Notes under the pieces: generated by a model
The model's database searches: none
What the model was told of the DNA's origin: nothing
Seen by the model: only the letters and a program-made list of their open reading frames with translations
Made by a program: the position numbers and the translations under genes
Source: an uncultured bacterium
GTDB lineage: Bacteria > Cyanobacteriota > Vampirovibrionia > Gastranaerophilales > Gastranaerophilaceae
Direction: 5' to 3'
Length of the DNA: 8,810 nucleotides
NCBI GenBank assembly: GCA_945910925.1
Contig: CAMDZX010000073.1
Location: 1-8,810, forward strand
Part shown: positions 6,423 through 8,810 of the stretch, piece by piece
How positions within the stretch are numbered: position 1 is the first letter of the stretch
Layout: the number at the start of each line of letters is the position of its first letter

Positions 6423-8810
6423 TTATTTGATACGTTTTAGAGAAGATATAAAGTTATTACGTTCAACATCACCGTCAACTTTTGTAAGGAATATTTGACA
6501 ATCTTTTTCCGGCGCATCAAGTTCAGGTAATTGCTTAATTTCGTTTGAATAATAATTCGCTTCATTTGAATTACCAAATGAGATTCTATTTGCCAAAGAG
6601 TTTAATGAAATGTTTCTTAAGATACCTGAAACACCCTTATGCCTATTGCTCATTTTGGTATATATTCTTAAAATTGCATCTCTGGATTCTAAATCAAAAC
6701 ATCCGATAATAAATGCGCTTAATTGAGGAGCTTTGGATTTTATTTTCATCAATTCTATTACGTTATTTTTTAAATAAATTTCTCCGTTTATTTTATCAAA
6801 ATTTCCGTCAGGAACATTTACCAAATCAACCAGAGTAGAAGGACTTATCATTGCCATAGGGTTTCTGAACAAAGCCGCAAATTTAAGCACATATTCCAAG
6901 AAGCCTACTTTTCCAATTGTTCCGTTTTCTATATCAAACAATATTTTACCGTTAAGCTTTAGGGAATCATCGGTATTTAATTCTATAAGACCTTTTGCCT
7001 TTCCTGATATTTCTTTATTCAACGCCAGTAATGAACTTGCTATTAAGTCAGAATTTACATCCTTAACTCCCAAACGTACATAATATTGATGCTTCATTAG
7101 GTCACAATTAAGTTTAAGCGTTGATATACCTTCTGCAAAGTCAAATTTATTCGAAGTTACATTAAGTATCCCGTTTTTATCAAGTGTTAATAAGGCATGA
7201 AGGTTTCCAATGTTTATATCATTAAAATGTCCTTTAATTAAATTTAAATTACAATCATTAACGATTATTAATCCTGTATTAAATACAAATGCATCATCAT
7301 CGTCATCGTCATCAGAAACCGAGACTGGTTTAGGTTGGTTTTCAACCGCATTTGTATTTTGTTGATTAAACGACTCCAATAATTTTGCCAAATCCATATT
7401 ATCAACTGTTAAATTAACATTATTAACGATAATCGGTAAAACCAACTCATTTTTTATACTTCCGTAAAACTTGTACTCTGAACGTTTAAAACGTCCTTTT
7501 GCATTTATATGAATACGTTCTTTGTTTGTCTTTATACTTGCATCTTTAATTTTTATACGTTGACTCGGGATTCTTACATCTTTTACATTCATATCTGCAT
7601 AAAGTACAGGAATATCCGTTCTGTTATCAACATGTATATAGCCTTTTATAAATCCCTTTCTAAAGAATTTTGCACCTGCAAAAAGGTTAAAGAATTCACT
7701 AGGCAGAGGGTCAGGAATTTTTATCCCCATATCTTGAACTCTTAAGGTTTTACAATCAACATTACCTCTCAATACCATTATTGATTTACGTTTGAAATCT
7801 TTTGCACCCTCTTGCATTGAACCTATAAAATAATCTATGCCTTTTATTTTGAGAAGTGTATCCTCAAAATGCATATCAGCCTTTATAATTCTCTCGTAAT
7901 TCTTAGGAGTTAAGGACATCCCGTCTACCAAAATATCTTCACCCGGTAATAAACGAGAGTATCCGAGAATATCAAATTTGTTATTTTTGGATTTTATTAT
8001 TACTCGTGTACCTGCATCTCCTACAAGGGATACAGGACAACCGATAAGTTTTGAACCGCACTTTGTCATAAATTCGTTAGTAAGGAATGTATCTCCCTGT
8101 AAATTTATCCGAACAGTTTTCATATAGTCATCAATTGAACCTGCAAAGGTAATTTTATTTGCATCTTTGTTTTTAAAATAGTATCCTTTAAAATCGTCAA
8201 GATAAATATTTTTACTATCAAGCGATACTCTGCCTTGAGAGAATGTGACAGGCAAATTATTTAACGGAAAAACATTCATTGTTAAATAATGGAGATTTGC
8301 TACACCCTTCATGCCTTTTTTATCAAGATTGATATTGAAATCAAAATCACCCTTAATGTTATTTGCTGCCATTGCTAAAAGTTTATCTCCGTCAGGAATA
8401 ACCAAATTTGAATCAATTAATTTTACGATATTTTGTATATCAAAATTATTGGCATAAAGTGTTAATAAATATTTGATTTTTCTGTTTGCTTTCAATTTTA
8501 TATAGAACTTAGAATTATTTACCACAACAGGCAAATCATTTATATAAAGTGTCTTATTACTGATTGTAACTCGTTTTTCATCCTTTAAAAAGACTTTTAT
8601 TCTTTCATTATTTTTTTGTACATCAAAAAGGATATTAAATCCGACACGACGATTTACTTTTTTAGCATTATTTGTGCCAAAACCTTTTGATAAAATATGC
8701 AATTTTGTATCGTTATCTATGTTATACAGAACTTCAACATTCTTTGCATAGAGTAGAGCATCAAAAATATCTATATCCCAATCAAATTGTTTAGCAGGTT
8801 TTGTTGTATC
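6423..8810 (-). CDS. AsmA-like / YhdP-TamB-type large envelope protein, C-terminal 795 residues (5' end beyond the window)
   Basis: The frame is open to the right window edge. The 36 codons upstream of the TTG at 8702 read DTTKPAKQFDWDIDIFDALL and onward, the kind of sequence that precedes an internal AsmA-type strand, so I treat the gene as 5'-truncated and not starting at that TTG. The visible part is almost wholly alternating hydrophobic/polar beta strands ('v.l.n.nl', 'l..vkl.g'), as in long beta-groove lipid-transfer proteins. The C-terminal third (fragment residues about 516-726) fits the AsmA-like C-terminal domain: GKAKGLIELNTD, then LNGKILFDIENGTIGKVGFL, FDKINGEIYLKNN and FIIGCFDLESRDAILRI. 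AsmA-family proteins of diderm bacteria are inner-membrane anchored and are linked to phospholipid transport to, or assembly of, the outer membrane. The N-terminal membrane anchor would lie outside the window. A run of seven aspartates sits at fragment residues 500-506. The gene is followed after 38 bp by the Lrp-type gene, with no visible terminator. Exact subfamily is unsure. Confidence 0.75.
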   Translation of the reverse strand, partial: DTTKPAKQFDWDIDIFDALLYAKNVEVLYNIDNDTKLHILSKGFGTNNAKKVNRRVGFNILFDVQKNNERIKVFLKDEKRVTISNKTLYINDLPVVVNNSKFYIKLKANRKIKYLLTLYANNFDIQNIVKLIDSNLVIPDGDKLLAMAANNIKGDFDFNINLDKKGMKGVANLHYLTMNVFPLNNLPVTFSQGRVSLDSKNIYLDDFKGYYFKNKDANKITFAGSIDDYMKTVRINLQGDTFLTNEFMTKCGSKLIGCPVSLVGDAGTRVIIKSKNNKFDILGYSRLLPGEDILVDGMSLTPKNYERIIKADMHFEDTLLKIKGIDYFIGSMQEGAKDFKRKSIMVLRGNVDCKTLRVQDMGIKIPDPLPSEFFNLFAGAKFFRKGFIKGYIHVDNRTDIPVLYADMNVKDVRIPSQRIKIKDASIKTNKERIHINAKGRFKRSEYKFYGSIKNELVLPIIVNNVNLTVDNMDLAKLLESFNQQNTNAVENQPKPVSVSDDDDDDDAFVFNTGLIIVNDCNLNLIKGHFNDINIGNLHALLTLDKNGILNVTSNKFDFAEGISTLKLNCDLMKHQYYVRLGVKDVNSDLIASSLLALNKEISGKAKGLIELNTDDSLKLNGKILFDIENGTIGKVGFLEYVLKFAALFRNPMAMISPSTLVDLVNVPDGNFDKINGEIYLKNNVIELMKIKSKAPQLSAFIIGCFDLESRDAILRIYTKMSNRHKGVSGILRNISLNSLANRISFGNSNEANYYSNEIKQLPELDAPEKDCQIFLTKVDGDVERNNFISSLKRIK
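7293..7313 (-). repeat. GAY trinucleotide run coding for seven aspartates
   Basis: Seven consecutive GAT/GAC codons (minus strand, 7313 down to 7293) encode Asp7 within an apparently disordered linker (rich in N, Q, P, S) between two beta-rich parts of the AsmA-like protein. Mixed GAT and GAC codons reduce slippage. An acidic stretch like this could bind cations or just be a flexible spacer. Confidence 0.7.

Noticed and set aside
6423..8702. AsmA-like gene starting at the TTG at 8702
   Set aside because: The reading frame stays open for 36 more codons to the window edge with similar beta-strand-like, AT-rich coding sequence, and no Shine-Dalgarno precedes the TTG. The gene is better described as cut at its 5' end.

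Overview
The window is a compact, AT-rich bacterial chromosome segment with short gene gaps and ordinary Shine-Dalgarno sequences. It reads with the standard code (TGA is used as a stop). The large AsmA-like protein at the right edge suggests a diderm (outer-membrane) cell. The mix of low GC, an AsmA-like protein, a PhoR/WalK-type kinase and an Lrp-aminotransferase pair would fit an uncultured gut-type lineage such as the non-photosynthetic Cyanobacteriota (Vampirovibrionia/Gastranaerophilales). That placement is a weak inference from general character, not from a marker gene.

Layout. At the left edge (1-139, minus) is the N-terminal end of a Nudix hydrolase-like gene. A 135-bp intergenic region with candidate back-to-back promoters separates it from a plus-strand cluster of three genes: a COG2509-type FAD-dependent dehydrogenase (275-1648), a membrane histidine kinase with Cache-like, HAMP, PAS, HisKA and HATPase regions (about 1672-3552), and a folylpolyglutamate/dihydrofolate synthase, folC (3554-4753). 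The kinase may also have its own promoter, a near-ideal extended -10 element just before its ATG. The right half is all minus strand and reads leftward: a 5'-truncated AsmA-like protein (8810-6423), an Lrp/AsnC-family regulator (6384-5902) and a class I PLP aminotransferase (5905-4742). The last two overlap by 4 nt (ATGA), and the aminotransferase converges on folC with a 12-bp tail-to-tail overlap.

How the genes may work together. The Lrp-type regulator and the aminotransferase form a classic pair: an amino-acid-responsive regulator translationally coupled to an amino-acid-metabolising enzyme. Their place directly behind an envelope lipid-transport-type gene, with no visible terminator between, suggests one transcript. 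The plus-strand cluster joins a redox flavoprotein, an orphan sensor kinase and a folate enzyme. They look co-transcribed, but no common pathway is evident.

No CRISPR array, mobile element, RNA gene, riboswitch or clear rho-independent terminator was found, and no gene-free stretch exceeds 300 bases. I see no strong evidence of a wholly new system. The points most worth a second look are the kinase promoter/start arrangement, the cysteine cluster of the flavoprotein, the AsmA-Lrp-aminotransferase linkage and the possible NrtR-like nature of the Nudix gene.
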